Positions 1 to 7,836 of a DNA stretch of 8,140 nt are shown in pieces. The stretch is from CALAZP01 sp964410725. Lineage in GTDB: Bacteria; Bacteroidota; Bacteroidia; Chitinophagales; Saprospiraceae. How positions within the stretch are numbered: the stretch's first letter is position 1; the number at the start of each line of letters is the position of its first letter. Both the position numbers and the translations under genes were made by a program. The notes under the pieces were generated by a model. That model ran no database searches. It was not told where the DNA came from and saw only the letters and a program-made list of their open reading frames with translations. The stretch spans positions 1 through 8,140 of the forward strand of contig CAYPID010000065.1 in assembly GCA_964410725.1 (NCBI GenBank), given 5' to 3'.

Positions 1-2138
1 AAACCCTCTAATTGGGCAGTTTGAATACCTTCGGTAAAAGAATATCCGTTTGTTCCACCTATATAGAAAATCGTAAATGCTGTTGGATTCCACCTGAGTA
101 AAGTCTGCACAAAAGAACCTTTGTTGAAAGAATTCACCTCACCTACGACTCGTAACGATAAGTTTCTGTTAAACTGAAAATTAATATTAGATCGAAATAT
201 CATACCCTCATAGTACTTTTCCTCACTATCTAATCTAGACAGCTGGGTATATCGAATACTTGGGCTAAACCGTAGCTTGGGTGAAATTTGAAAATCATTG
301 AAAGAGCCGATAAACCAATTTCTACCCACTTCAGGGTTCTCTCTATCGTAATACAATGATTTTCCCCAAGAAGTAAATACTCTAAAATCTACTTTTTCAC
401 TGGGGTTATACCTCAAAAACAAATTATATTCATCCAGATTTTCAAAATTATATCCATAAAATTCCTGATTGAAAAACTTCCAACCACTCAGTTCTATAGC
501 AATATTATGGGCCAGTTGGGTAAAAATTTCTCCCCCACTGATGAATATTTTTCGAAGATTATCGTAATTGAAAGTAAGCTCACCAGCAACCATCACATTA
601 AATCGCTTGACAAAACTTTTCTCATCAAAAAAATACTGGTAGCTGTGGCGCCCATTCAATGTCCTCACGCTATTTTGGGTAATAAACCCTAAGGGGGATT
701 GAAAATGAGGACTATATTGGGCATACCTAATATTGGAATTCCAATTGGTCGTGCTTCTAGACACATCCAGTGTCCACGCATTACCTATCATTCTTTCTCC
801 ATCTAACTTTAGGGTCTTTCCCCCCAATACCCCATCCGATTCAATCCAATCTGCATTGGGCTCTTGAATAATACTGCGGGCATAATCAAACCCAATGGCA
901 TATTTTTTTTCAAATCTGTAAAATCCATCTACGCCAAAATTATGTCCACTTCCCCCATCTTTAAAAAACCGATTGGCCGAAATAATTCCCAGATTAGTCC
1001 CTCTTTTAAAATTTCGCTGGTGCCTAAAAATATTCGAATATGACGCTCCACCGGTTCCAAATTCAGATTGGTTCTCACCGGCAATCAAATACGGAGAGGC
1101 TTCATCATAGGCGGTCAACCAATACGTTCTACTACTAGCTCCTTGATCAATCAGTTTGGTGCTCACCCAGGGTTTGTTAATAGCACGGGTATATACCAAA
1201 TCCAAATCGCTATCTATTATATCATTACCCTCATTGAAAAATGGCCTCCTTTCCGGGAACTCAATTGCAAAAGGTTGATTAACAGTTACCTGACTCACAT
1301 CCGCTTCTACTTGAGAAAAATCTGGATTTATCGCATACTCCAAGGTAGTGGTTTTACTCAAATCAAACAAACCACTTAATCCTATGGCCGCTTGCCCTTT
1401 TTCATAAACTAAGCCATCCCCTTCTCGAGTTCCAGATACACTTCCTACCACACTTGGAATCCATACTACCCTCTTTTTACTACTGATATTATTTAACGAA
1501 ATACTGGAAGTCGCTTGGCAAGGTAAACAATCATTTGCGCGGTCCACTGGAAAATTGATAATTTGACTCCTGTTATCTCCACTATAAGTCGAACGATACA
1601 ACAATATATTCCATTGATGTAAATCCTGCTTTTTATACTGTAGCACATTGAAAGGAATCTTCAACTCCACATGATAGGCATCTTCGTGTTTGCTGGCTTT
1701 AGATTCAAAATTGACATTGTAAGACACATCGTCGTTGCCTTCTGCTGTAAATTTCATATCTAAGGGACTGCCATCAGCATTAGAACCAAAATTAACCATA
1801 TACCTACCATCTCCATAAGTATCTATCCCAATCATTACAAAATCGTCTTGCCAGGCTTCATCTCTATTTCTAATAGAGGTCCTAAGGTTAGGCATATCTG
1901 CACCGGCTATGAAACCAACATACAAGTATTCATCTGAATAATTAATAAATACTTGGGTTTGAAATGGTCCAGGAACATTATTACCTGGATCAATTTCGTA
2001 GTTTATGGTAAAGGTTTCAGAATTGGCCCATTCACTAACATCAACACGCCCATCAAAAAGGATTTCGGAATCAATAATCTTGTTTGCTTTTATGCCCATC
2101 GCAATACCCATCAGCACTAATACCCCAATAGTTTTCAT
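1..2138 (-). CDS. DUF5916-family outer-membrane protein with CBM9-like N-terminal domain (partial, C-terminus off the left edge)
   Basis: Reading the minus strand from the ATG at 2138-2136 gives about 712 codons with no stop up to the window edge, so only the last part of the protein is missing. Residues 1-19 form a short hydrophobic signal peptide (MKTIGVLVLMGIAMGIKA). Residues about 23-205 look like the CBM9-like beta-sandwich found at the start of this family (ILFDGRVDVSEW, then EYLYVGF). Residues 271-280 (NPDFSQVEAD) and 294-304 (FPERRPFFNEG) are the family hallmark linking the domain to a C-terminal region rich in alternating aromatic and polar residues, as expected for an outer-membrane beta-barrel. 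The family is common in Bacteroidota, but its substrate is not established; a surface role in binding or uptake is inference. A CxxC pair (C204, C207) lies near the end of the first domain. The sulfatase gene lies upstream on the same strand, 131 bp away. The family call is firm and the function is unknown. Confidence 0.88.
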   Translation of the reverse strand, partial: MKTIGVLVLMGIAMGIKANKIIDSEILFDGRVDVSEWANSETFTINYEIDPGNNVPGPFQTQVFINYSDEYLYVGFIAGADMPNLRTSIRNRDEAWQDDFVMIGIDTYGDGRYMVNFGSNADGSPLDMKFTAEGNDDVSYNVNFESKASKHEDAYHVELKIPFNVLQYKKQDLHQWNILLYRSTYSGDNRSQIINFPVDRANDCLPCQATSSISLNNISSKKRVVWIPSVVGSVSGTREGDGLVYEKGQAAIGLSGLFDLSKTTTLEYAINPDFSQVEADVSQVTVNQPFAIEFPERRPFFNEGNDIIDSDLDLVYTRAINKPWVSTKLIDQGASSRTYWLTAYDEASPYLIAGENQSEFGTGGASYSNIFRHQRNFKRGTNLGIISANRFFKDGGSGHNFGVDGFYRFEKKYAIGFDYARSIIQEPNADWIESDGVLGGKTLKLDGERMIGNAWTLDVSRSTTNWNSNIRYAQYSPHFQSPLGFITQNSVRTLNGRHSYQYFFDEKSFVKRFNVMVAGELTFNYDNLRKIFISGGEIFTQLAHNIAIELSGWKFFNQEFYGYNFENLDEYNLFLRYNPSEKVDFRVFTSWGKSLYYDRENPEVGRNWFIGSFNDFQISPKLRFSPSIRYTQLSRLDSEEKYYEGMIFRSNINFQFNRNLSLRVVGEVNSFNKGSFVQTLLRWNPTAFTIFYIGGTNGYSFTEGIQTAQLEG

Positions 2139-2209
2139 AATTCTTATTATACGTTCACATCATTAGATGCCTTAATGGAAGTAAAGGTTGCATAATGGAA
2201 TCTGAAAAC

Positions 2210-2221
2210 CTGATTAATCAG
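2210..2221. repeat. Perfect 12-bp palindrome upstream of the DUF5916 gene
   Basis: CTGATTAATCAG is a perfect palindrome about 72 bp upstream of the DUF5916 start codon, in the gap between that gene and the sulfatase. Its position and symmetry would fit an operator for a dimeric regulator, but no known operator was recognised. A single palindrome of this size in AT-rich DNA can arise by chance. Confidence 0.35.
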
Positions 2222-2222
2222 A

Positions 2223-2241
2223 TAAAATATACTTTATTTTA
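2223..2241. repeat. AT-only inverted repeat downstream of the sulfatase gene
   Basis: TAAAATA and TATTTTA form a 7-bp inverted repeat around a 5-nt loop, 29 bp past the sulfatase stop codon. The stem has no G-C pairs and no clear T-run follows on the minus strand, so it would be a weak terminator at best. It could equally be part of the promoter region of the DUF5916 gene. Confidence 0.3.
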
Positions 2242-2269
2242 GACCAAATTAATAAACTTGTAATGACCT

Positions 2270-4030
2270 TCAATCCCGCCTCCACTCCATCGAAAAAGGC
2301 ATCACCTGACGACCACCCACCCAATAAGTAACCCGCAACGCCCCCATCCATTCTCCCATACACAAGTCCTTCAATTCCACCACATTTCCCCCTTTAACCT
2401 CCTTGACTTGTTTGGTAAACACCCCATCCGCCGTTTCAATAACCATCCTACCACCTGTCTCAACAGGCGCAATAAAATCCACCAAAACCTCATAACACCC
2501 TTCTTCAAAAGACACTCGCCACTCTCCATGAATCTCCTCCTGAGCCCAAATGCCTCGCTCTCCTCCAGCATCATTACGATTCAAAATAACAGGATTTTCC
2601 CATTCAGTACCCACCTCTATATATGGCGGATTTTGCAAGTGTTCTGAATCCAACAACTCATCCAAAAACGTCTCTAATTCCCCTCTCAACAATTGCCCCA
2701 TCTCCCCTTCTTCCTTAATGACGTTCCCTTTTTCCGAAGGATCATTCTTTACATTATACAATTCAAAATCCTCCAACTTAGCATCGTAATCCGCAAATGC
2801 TACCAGCTTCCAATCCCCCTTGCGAACCGACATATTCCTATACCGCTCGGGAAATTTTCTCGTCCAATACGAAAAAATACTGCGCTGTTGTAACACCTCT
2901 TTGCCCCCCAAGTCCCCCCTAATTAACGGCATCAAACTCCGCCCATCCAACTCCAAAGAATCAGGCGTATCCCTTCCTATCATCTCCAAAACAGTAGGAA
3001 ATAAATCAAAATGCGCCACCGGATCATCAATCGTCAGCTGCTCCTCCTGCCCAGGCATCCTCACCAATAATGGAACATTAATCCCCCCCTCATAGACACT
3101 CCCCTTCAACCCCCTCCTGCCTGCAGTGTACCGGCGCTGTTGAGGCCCATTATCCGTCATAAAAATTACAATCGTCTCTCTTTCAGCCCTCATACGCTCA
3201 ACTGCCGCCAGAATGCTGCCTACATGCTCATCAATCTGCTCGACCATGGCATACACCTTTCGCGCATCCTCTTTATCCCGCTCCGTCATCTGGTTGATGT
3301 GCTCCTCCCCTTCCGCAAAACCCTCCGAAGGATCGATACCCGCATAACGATTGTAATAGGTTTGCGGTACCTGTAAAGGCGTGTGCGGCGCATTAAACGA
3401 CAAATAGCAAAAAAAAGGCTGATCACTTTCTTCTTGAATAAAATTAAGTGCGCCTTCGGCAAAAATATCCGTGCAATGCCCCTCGTATGCTTCCCGCTGA
3501 CCATTGTGCCAAAGGACAGGATCGTAATAACTGGAATCTCCGTTAAAATAGGTGGTCACGTCCCCCACTTGCCCCATCCCTCCTGCTAAATGCACCAAAG
3601 ATTCCTCAAATCCCTGATCAATAGGACGAGAAGGATAAGTATCCCCCAAATGCCATTTGCCAAAAATGCCAGTTCGATAACCCTTCGATTGCAATACCTC
3701 CGCTAAAGTGGTTTCCTCCCCAGCCAGAATAGCTCCCCCATTATACGTATCCCGAACCCCGGTTCTTAAAGAATATCTTCCAGTCATCAAACTAGAACGG
3801 GTAGGAGCGCAAACCGGAGAGACATAGAATTGGGAAAAATTGATGCTCTCCTTGGCAAGTTGATCTAAATGAGGCGTCCTTACCCAATGGTTGCCCGTAA
3901 ATCCAAAATCTCCATATCCCTGGTCATCGGTAATGATTAAAAGAACGTTGGGCCTTTGATGATCAACAGTTTGAGCTGAAATTTTGGTAATCGCTAATAA
4001 AAACACTAAAATTATATAATGGATTTTCAT
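2270..4030 (-). CDS. Secreted S1-family (arylsulfatase A-type) sulfatase
   Basis: This enzyme hydrolyses a sulfate ester and probably acts in the periplasm or at the cell surface. Residues 1-20 are a signal peptide ending ISAQ. The catalytic domain starts at about residue 27 with PNVLLIITDDQGYGD, whose D35 and D36 are calcium ligands. The sulfatase signature CAPTRSSLMTGR has C74, the cysteine converted to formylglycine, with P76 and R78. Other expected active-site residues are K125 and H127 (GKWHLG), H216 (NAPHTPL), D293-N294 (TDNGPQ) and K309. After the usual sulfatase C-terminal subdomain (GDWKLV, FELYNVKNDPSE), residues about 470-586 form an extra beta-rich domain seen in some S1 subfamilies. 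Because C74 is a Cys-type site it needs a maturase, typically a radical-SAM anSME in Bacteroidota; none lies in this window. Substrate cannot be told from sequence; a sulfated polysaccharide is the likely class. The peptidase gene is divergent, 101 bp away. Confidence 0.93.
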   Translation of the reverse strand: MKIHYIILVFLLAITKISAQTVDHQRPNVLLIITDDQGYGDFGFTGNHWVRTPHLDQLAKESINFSQFYVSPVCAPTRSSLMTGRYSLRTGVRDTYNGGAILAGEETTLAEVLQSKGYRTGIFGKWHLGDTYPSRPIDQGFEESLVHLAGGMGQVGDVTTYFNGDSSYYDPVLWHNGQREAYEGHCTDIFAEGALNFIQEESDQPFFCYLSFNAPHTPLQVPQTYYNRYAGIDPSEGFAEGEEHINQMTERDKEDARKVYAMVEQIDEHVGSILAAVERMRAERETIVIFMTDNGPQQRRYTAGRRGLKGSVYEGGINVPLLVRMPGQEEQLTIDDPVAHFDLFPTVLEMIGRDTPDSLELDGRSLMPLIRGDLGGKEVLQQRSIFSYWTRKFPERYRNMSVRKGDWKLVAFADYDAKLEDFELYNVKNDPSEKGNVIKEEGEMGQLLRGELETFLDELLDSEHLQNPPYIEVGTEWENPVILNRNDAGGERGIWAQEEIHGEWRVSFEEGCYEVLVDFIAPVETGGRMVIETADGVFTKQVKEVKGGNVVELKDLCMGEWMGALRVTYWVGGRQVMPFSMEWRRD

Positions 4031-4131
4031 ATAAATATTATTTTCAATTAATTATAATTTGTCCATAAGTCGTCACGTTTCAAAATAATAAAATTTAATC
4101 TTTAACCATCATCCACTCAATCAATTCTACC
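4031..4131. promoter_or_regulatory. Divergent intergenic region expected to hold promoters for the sulfatase and the peptidase
   Basis: This 101-bp AT-rich spacer lies between two start codons facing away from each other, so promoters for both genes are expected here. I looked for the Bacteroidota pattern of a TTG-type -33 box and a TAnnTTTG -7 box at normal spacing and found only near-matches, such as ATAATTTG around 4054-4061. I do not assign exact boxes. The presence of promoters is inferred from gene layout. Confidence 0.5.
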
Positions 4132-6252
4132 ATGCACAAATCATTTTTACTTTTATTAGTGTTAGTTTGGGGATGTCAAAACCCAAATATGAAAAACAAA
4201 CTGTCTACCGTGCAACCTCCAATAGCTGAAACAAAACCTCATCAAGTCGAAGCCCCACATGGCGCATCCAGAACTGATAATTATTTTTGGTTGAATGATC
4301 GGGAAAACCCCGAAGTCATAGATTATCTTCAAAAGGAAAATGACTATTTAAATGCCCAATTGGCCCATACGGAAGACTTTCAATCCCGGTTGTTTGAGGA
4401 AATGAAAAGCCGAATCAAGGAGGACGATTCCAGCGTACCCTACTTCAAAAAAGGCTATTACTATTACACCCGATACACCGAAGGCGGCCAATATGCCATT
4501 TATTGCAGAAGAAAAGGCTCTATGGAAGCTCCAGAAGAAATCATTGTGGATGGCAATCAGTTGGGTGAAGGTCAGTCTTTTCTAAATTTTTACATCAGTG
4601 TGAGTCCCAATCAAAATTTGGTGGCTATTGTCAAAGATACCGTGGGCCGGAATTTCTATACCATCACCATTAAAGATATGACTACCGGAGCGTTGCTTCC
4701 AGATGAAATTAAAGATACCAGGGGGGGGATAGCCTGGATGAACGATAACCAGTCTTTCTATTATGTCATCCCCGATAAAAAAACCCTCCGCGAATACCAA
4801 GTTTATCACCATGTGCTGGGCTCTGCGGATGCAGATCCATTGATTTACGAAGAAAAAGACGAGACCCTTAATGTCTGGGTTTCCAAATCGAGAAGTGAAG
4901 GATTCATTTTTCTTCATTCCTCCAGAACAGATGCTTCGTTTGGTCAATTCATGTCGGCCGATAAGTTGGAAAAACCGAGATTGATTGCCCCTTTACAACC
5001 TAATGTGAAATACTACGCAGACCATGCTCGCAGCAATGAGTTGCACATCTATACCAACTTAGACGCTGTCAATTACCGGTTGGTCAAAACGCGAATTGAT
5101 CAGACCACACCTAATCATTGGGAAGACGTGATTCCACATCGAGGGGACGTATTTCTAGAGGAAGTAGCTTTTTTTAAGGATTTTTTGGTCTTACAAGAAA
5201 AGGAAAAGGGGCTCGCCAAACTCATTGTTAAAAAATGGGATAACAGCGACACTCAGGAAATCAGATTTGAAGAACCAGCCTATTATGCTGGTTTGGGTAA
5301 CAATCCAGCATTTGATACGCCCACTATACGCTACAATTACACTTCTATGACGACTCCTGCCTCCGTTTATGATTATTCGGTGGAAACTCAGGAGAAAGAA
5401 CTTCGCAAAGAACAGCCGGTCTTGGGTACATTTGATAAAAGCGATTACATCACGGAACGGATTTATGTCCCTTCCAGAGATGGCAAAGAAATCCCCATGT
5501 CTCTGGTTTATCATAAAGATAAGTTTGCCAAAGACGGGACTGCACCAGGTTGGATTTATGGGTATGGCAGTTATGGCTATTCCATGGAAGCTACATTTAG
5601 CAGTACGCGACTGTCGCTCTTAGACCGTGGATTTGTTTTTGCGATAGCGCATGTCAGAGGAGGGCAGGAAATGGGGGGTCAATGGTATGAAGATGGCAAA
5701 ATGATGCACAAGAAAAATACCTTTTACGATTTTATTGATTGTTCTTTATGGCTTCGCCAAAATAAATATGTAGCAACCGACCAGCTATTTGCTTCTGGGG
5801 GAAGTGCCGGAGGATTGCTTATGGGAGCAGTAGTTAATATGGCTCCAGAGGTCTATAGAGGAGTGGTAGCAGCGGTACCTTTTGTCGATGTGGTGACTAC
5901 TATGCTAGATGAAACCATCCCGTTGACCACATTTGAATGGTTGGAATGGGGAAATCCCAATATTAAAGAAGAATACGATTATATGCTGTCTTATTCCCCT
6001 TATGATAATGTGGAAGCCAAAGAATATCCGCACCTTTTAGTAACCACTGGATTGCATGACAGTCAGGTACAGTATTGGGAACCAGCTAAGTGGGTGGCTA
6101 AAATGAGAACACTGAAAACTGATGATCATCTGTTATTGCTCCGAACCAATATGGATGCAGGACATGGAGGAGCAAGTGGTCGATTCGATCGCCTCAAAGA
6201 AATAGCATTGGAATACGCTTTTGTCTTTGATATTCTGGGGATTAAATCTTGA
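4132..6252 (+). CDS. ptrB: Oligopeptidase B-like S9A serine peptidase, predicted lipoprotein
   Basis: This is a prolyl-oligopeptidase-fold peptidase of the oligopeptidase B type, which cleaves short peptides. Residues 1-14 form a hydrophobic signal followed by C15 (LVWGC), a slightly atypical lipobox, so it is probably a periplasmic membrane-anchored form. The beta-propeller domain starts at about residue 40 (APHGASRTDNYFWL) and the alpha/beta-hydrolase domain at about 440. The catalytic triad is S558 (GGSAGG), D643 (GLHDSQVQYWEP) and H678 (DAGHGGASGRF). HVRGGQEMG at 507-515 is also typical. Each triad position is exactly 26 higher than in the E. coli enzyme as I recall it (S532, D617, H652). 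With that offset, two residues tied to its taste for basic side chains differ: the equivalent of E578 is L604 and that of D462 is T488, while E602 is kept and D460 becomes E486. Cleavage preference may therefore differ from classical oligopeptidase B. An 8-G run lies at 4721-4728 inside the gene. Confidence 0.9.
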   Translation: MHKSFLLLLVLVWGCQNPNMKNKLSTVQPPIAETKPHQVEAPHGASRTDNYFWLNDRENPEVIDYLQKENDYLNAQLAHTEDFQSRLFEEMKSRIKEDDSSVPYFKKGYYYYTRYTEGGQYAIYCRRKGSMEAPEEIIVDGNQLGEGQSFLNFYISVSPNQNLVAIVKDTVGRNFYTITIKDMTTGALLPDEIKDTRGGIAWMNDNQSFYYVIPDKKTLREYQVYHHVLGSADADPLIYEEKDETLNVWVSKSRSEGFIFLHSSRTDASFGQFMSADKLEKPRLIAPLQPNVKYYADHARSNELHIYTNLDAVNYRLVKTRIDQTTPNHWEDVIPHRGDVFLEEVAFFKDFLVLQEKEKGLAKLIVKKWDNSDTQEIRFEEPAYYAGLGNNPAFDTPTIRYNYTSMTTPASVYDYSVETQEKELRKEQPVLGTFDKSDYITERIYVPSRDGKEIPMSLVYHKDKFAKDGTAPGWIYGYGSYGYSMEATFSSTRLSLLDRGFVFAIAHVRGGQEMGGQWYEDGKMMHKKNTFYDFIDCSLWLRQNKYVATDQLFASGGSAGGLLMGAVVNMAPEVYRGVVAAVPFVDVVTTMLDETIPLTTFEWLEWGNPNIKEEYDYMLSYSPYDNVEAKEYPHLLVTTGLHDSQVQYWEPAKWVAKMRTLKTDDHLLLLRTNMDAGHGGASGRFDRLKEIALEYAFVFDILGIKS

Positions 6253-6318
6253 TGATTGACTTTTTATCCACACCCAGTTAAACAACCAAAACAATAACCA
6301 TTATTAGTAAGAAATTAT

Positions 6319-6351
6319 AGGTCGCAGGTTCAAGCCCTGCAGGGACCACCA
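6319..6351 (+). pseudogene. Orphan tRNA 3' fragment (variable loop, T-arm, acceptor 3' strand, CCA)
   Basis: The sequence reads as the end of a tRNA. A variable loop AGGTC (6319-6323) is followed by a T-stem GCAGG (6324-6328), T-loop TTCAAGC (6329-6335) matching TTCRANY, and T-stem CCTGC (6336-6340). The acceptor 3' strand AGGGACC (6341-6347), discriminator A (6348) and encoded CCA (6349-6351) complete it. A whole tRNA would need GGTCCCT about 70 bp upstream; I found neither that nor a D-arm in 6253-6318, so the 5' half is missing. It is not a working tRNA. Such 3' tails commonly mark the edge of an element integrated into a tRNA gene, or a partial duplication of one. The amino-acid identity cannot be told because the anticodon is absent. 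Confidence 0.8.
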
Positions 6352-6373
6352 CCTAAGCCTCCAATCGGAGGCT
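6341..6373 (+). repeat. tRNA-tail plus terminator module, copy 1
   Basis: This 33-bp stretch joins the tRNA acceptor tail AGGGACCACC to the AGCCTCC...GGAGGCT hairpin. By hand it matches 7804-7836 at 29 of 33 positions without gaps. Similarity stops just upstream of both copies. The two copies each precede a gene of the same family, so the module looks like part of a repeated unit. Confidence 0.75.
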
Positions 6374-6379
6374 TTTTTT
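6355..6379 (+). terminator. Strong intrinsic terminator after the tRNA fragment
   Basis: AAGCCTCC (6355-6362) and GGAGGCTT (6367-6374) form an 8-bp GC-rich stem around the tetraloop AATC, followed by a T-run to 6379. It is a classic rho-independent terminator. It lies about 100 nt past the peptidase stop and directly after the tRNA tail, so it may be the original terminator of the lost tRNA gene and now end peptidase transcripts. Confidence 0.9.
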
Positions 6380-6450
6380 GGTTGGCCTAAATTAAGTTCC
6401 CACCAAAATGCATCAAGCAGAGTAATCGAACAAGTAAATTTATCTATATT

Positions 6451-6467
6451 ACTTTTTTTTAAAAAGT
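6451..6467. promoter_or_regulatory. AT-rich leader element with inverted repeat upstream of the FISUMP gene
   Basis: ACTTTTT (6451-6457) and AAAAAGT (6461-6467) form a 7-bp inverted repeat around TTT, ending 15 nt before the start codon. The ATTACTTTT core recurs upstream of the second family member at nearly the same distance from its ATG (32 versus 33 nt). It could be part of a promoter or a 5' UTR element. No Shine-Dalgarno-like sequence is evident, which is normal for this phylum. Confidence 0.4.
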
Positions 6468-6482
6468 ATAAAGTTCCAATTT

Positions 6483-7601
6483 ATGATTCGAGGAATATGG
6501 ATGGTGGTTGTTTTATCAATATCAAAAGTTCTTTCAGCCCAAATTGCAAATAACATGAGTTTTCAAGCGGTGATTAGGGATGCTTCTGGGGAGTTGGTCA
6601 GTAATAGTTCTGTAGAATTGAAGATGAGTGTTCTTCAGGGAAGTGTGGATGGTATGGAGGTTTACTCTGAGACCCATAGTGAGATGACCAATGAGAATGG
6701 ACTAATAACGCTTGAAATTGGAGGGGGGACTGTGGTAAGTGGGATATATGATGTTATAGATTGGAGCAATGGCCCTTATTATTTGAAGCGTGAGATTGAC
6801 CCTTCGGGAGGGACCAATTATGTAGTTAGTGGAACGAGTCAATTATTGAGTGTTCCCTATGCGATGTTTGCCAATGTGGCAGATACGGTGTTGAATGCTC
6901 CTGATACTTCATCGAATAACGAAATACAAGAGTTATCGGTATCCACAATCGGGGATACACTGTATTTATCCCATTCTAATTATGTGATTATACCAGGTTT
7001 ATCCGGTGCGAATTATCCCCCTCCTGTTTCGGATATAGATGGAAATGGATATGATACTGTCCACATTGGTACCCAAATTTGGTTAGCTGAGAATTTAAAA
7101 ACTACTCATTATAATGATGGTACATCTATACCAAAAGTAACAGATGATATGACCTGGTCCGGATTAAGTACTGGTGCAAGGTCTTATTATAGTAATGATT
7201 CCACTCAATATGATAAGGTCTATGGTCCCTTGTACAATTGGCATGCAGTGGAAACAGGTAAATTATGTCCTACAGGTTGGCACGTACCTACAGATGCTGA
7301 GTGGACGGTACTAACGAATTATTTAGGGGGGGATGGCGGAAAATTAAAAGAAGTAGGGACAGTTCACTGGAATAATTCTACAGGCGCAACTGATGAATTT
7401 GGTTTTACAGCACTTCCAGGTGGTGGCCGAACTGATGCATTTGATGATATTACCCTTACCGGGAGCTGGTGGAGTTCAACTCAAGCTGTCGATAGCCCTA
7501 ATGATGCTTGGCAGCTTAAATTAAATAGTAACGATACAGATATGGTTCGGGACTACGATTTTAAATATGTTGGCATCTCTGTTCGATGTCTCCAAAACTA
7601 A
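6483..7601 (+). CDS. Secreted FISUMP (Fib_succ_major, TIGR02145) domain protein
   Basis: Residues 1-20 are a signal peptide (ending VLSAQ). Residues about 25-132 match the leader domain common in Bacteroidota secreted proteins, opening MSFQAVIRDASGELV and closing SGTSQLLSVPYAMFA. A linker with NEIQELSVSTIGDTLYLS (147-164) follows. Residues about 186-371 form the FISUMP domain: DIDGNGYDTVHIGTQIWLAENL, YNDGTSIP, YGPLYNWHAV, LCPTGWHVPTDAEW, WWSST and the terminal VGISVRCL, with the cysteine pair C262 and C369. The biochemical role of this domain is not established; surface display or adhesion is a guess. The protein ends right after the domain, with no type IX secretion sorting domain or lipobox. 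The first mature residues are nearly identical to those of the next gene, starting at 7918, whereas the signal peptides differ. A 7-G run lies at 7326-7332. Confidence 0.9.
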   Translation: MIRGIWMVVVLSISKVLSAQIANNMSFQAVIRDASGELVSNSSVELKMSVLQGSVDGMEVYSETHSEMTNENGLITLEIGGGTVVSGIYDVIDWSNGPYYLKREIDPSGGTNYVVSGTSQLLSVPYAMFANVADTVLNAPDTSSNNEIQELSVSTIGDTLYLSHSNYVIIPGLSGANYPPPVSDIDGNGYDTVHIGTQIWLAENLKTTHYNDGTSIPKVTDDMTWSGLSTGARSYYSNDSTQYDKVYGPLYNWHAVETGKLCPTGWHVPTDAEWTVLTNYLGGDGGKLKEVGTVHWNNSTGATDEFGFTALPGGGRTDAFDDITLTGSWWSSTQAVDSPNDAWQLKLNSNDTDMVRDYDFKYVGISVRCLQN

Positions 7602-7628
7602 ATTAGATATTATATAATCTTTGATATT

Positions 7629-7645
7629 AACCGCCACAGTCGGTT
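7629..7645 (+). terminator. Weak hairpin, possible terminator of the first FISUMP gene
   Basis: AACCG (7629-7633) and CGGTT (7641-7645) pair around a 7-nt loop 28 nt after the stop codon. The run of T that follows is short and interrupted (TTAATTTG). It may act as a terminator, but the better one in this gap is at 7818-7841. Confidence 0.3.
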
Positions 7646-7803
7646 TAATTTGGGTTAACAAAATCTGTTTAAAATTAACGCAAAGACTTCAACTGATTCA
7701 AAGCATAATACTATTTAAAAAAAAGAACGCAGGAATTTCCCTAAGAATAACTTATGCCTATACATAAACAATCAATTAAATGTGAAGAAGTGATTGAAAA
7801 ATG

Positions 7804-7836
7804 AGGGACCACCCTCAAAGCCTCCAGTCGGAGGCT
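7804..7836 (+). repeat. tRNA-tail plus terminator module, copy 2
   Basis: AGGGACCACC (7804-7813) repeats the acceptor tail of the orphan tRNA fragment, followed at the same spacing by the AGCCTCC...GGAGGCT hairpin. It matches 6341-6373 at 29 of 33 positions. No T-arm precedes this copy, so less of the tRNA remains. Here the tail lies within a new perfect hairpin, TGAGGG-ACCA-CCCTCA (7802-7817). Confidence 0.7.

Noticed and set aside
507..1379. Plus-strand open frames of 61 and 103 codons
   Set aside because: They lie antisense to the well-supported DUF5916 gene and resemble no known protein; they are shadows of its coding frame.
1..2138. Frameshift or decay in the DUF5916 gene
   Set aside because: The minus-strand frame is open from the start codon to the window edge with family motifs in order, so it is truncated only by the window.
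2371..3589. Several short open frames on both strands within the sulfatase gene
   Set aside because: The sulfatase frame carries all family motifs, and these overlapping frames show low-complexity composition with no recognisable domain.
4582..5623. Open frames of 84 to 121 codons overlapping the peptidase gene
   Set aside because: They overlap the peptidase coding sequence in other frames and show no motif of their own.
6253..6351. A complete tRNA gene
   Set aside because: The 3' half is clear, but no 5' acceptor strand GGTCCCT, D-arm or pairing anticodon stem could be found upstream.
7754..7804. A 16-codon ORF (MPIHKQSIKCEEVIEK)
   Set aside because: It is too short to support, has no recognisable ribosome-binding context, and its stop falls at the edge of the repeat module.
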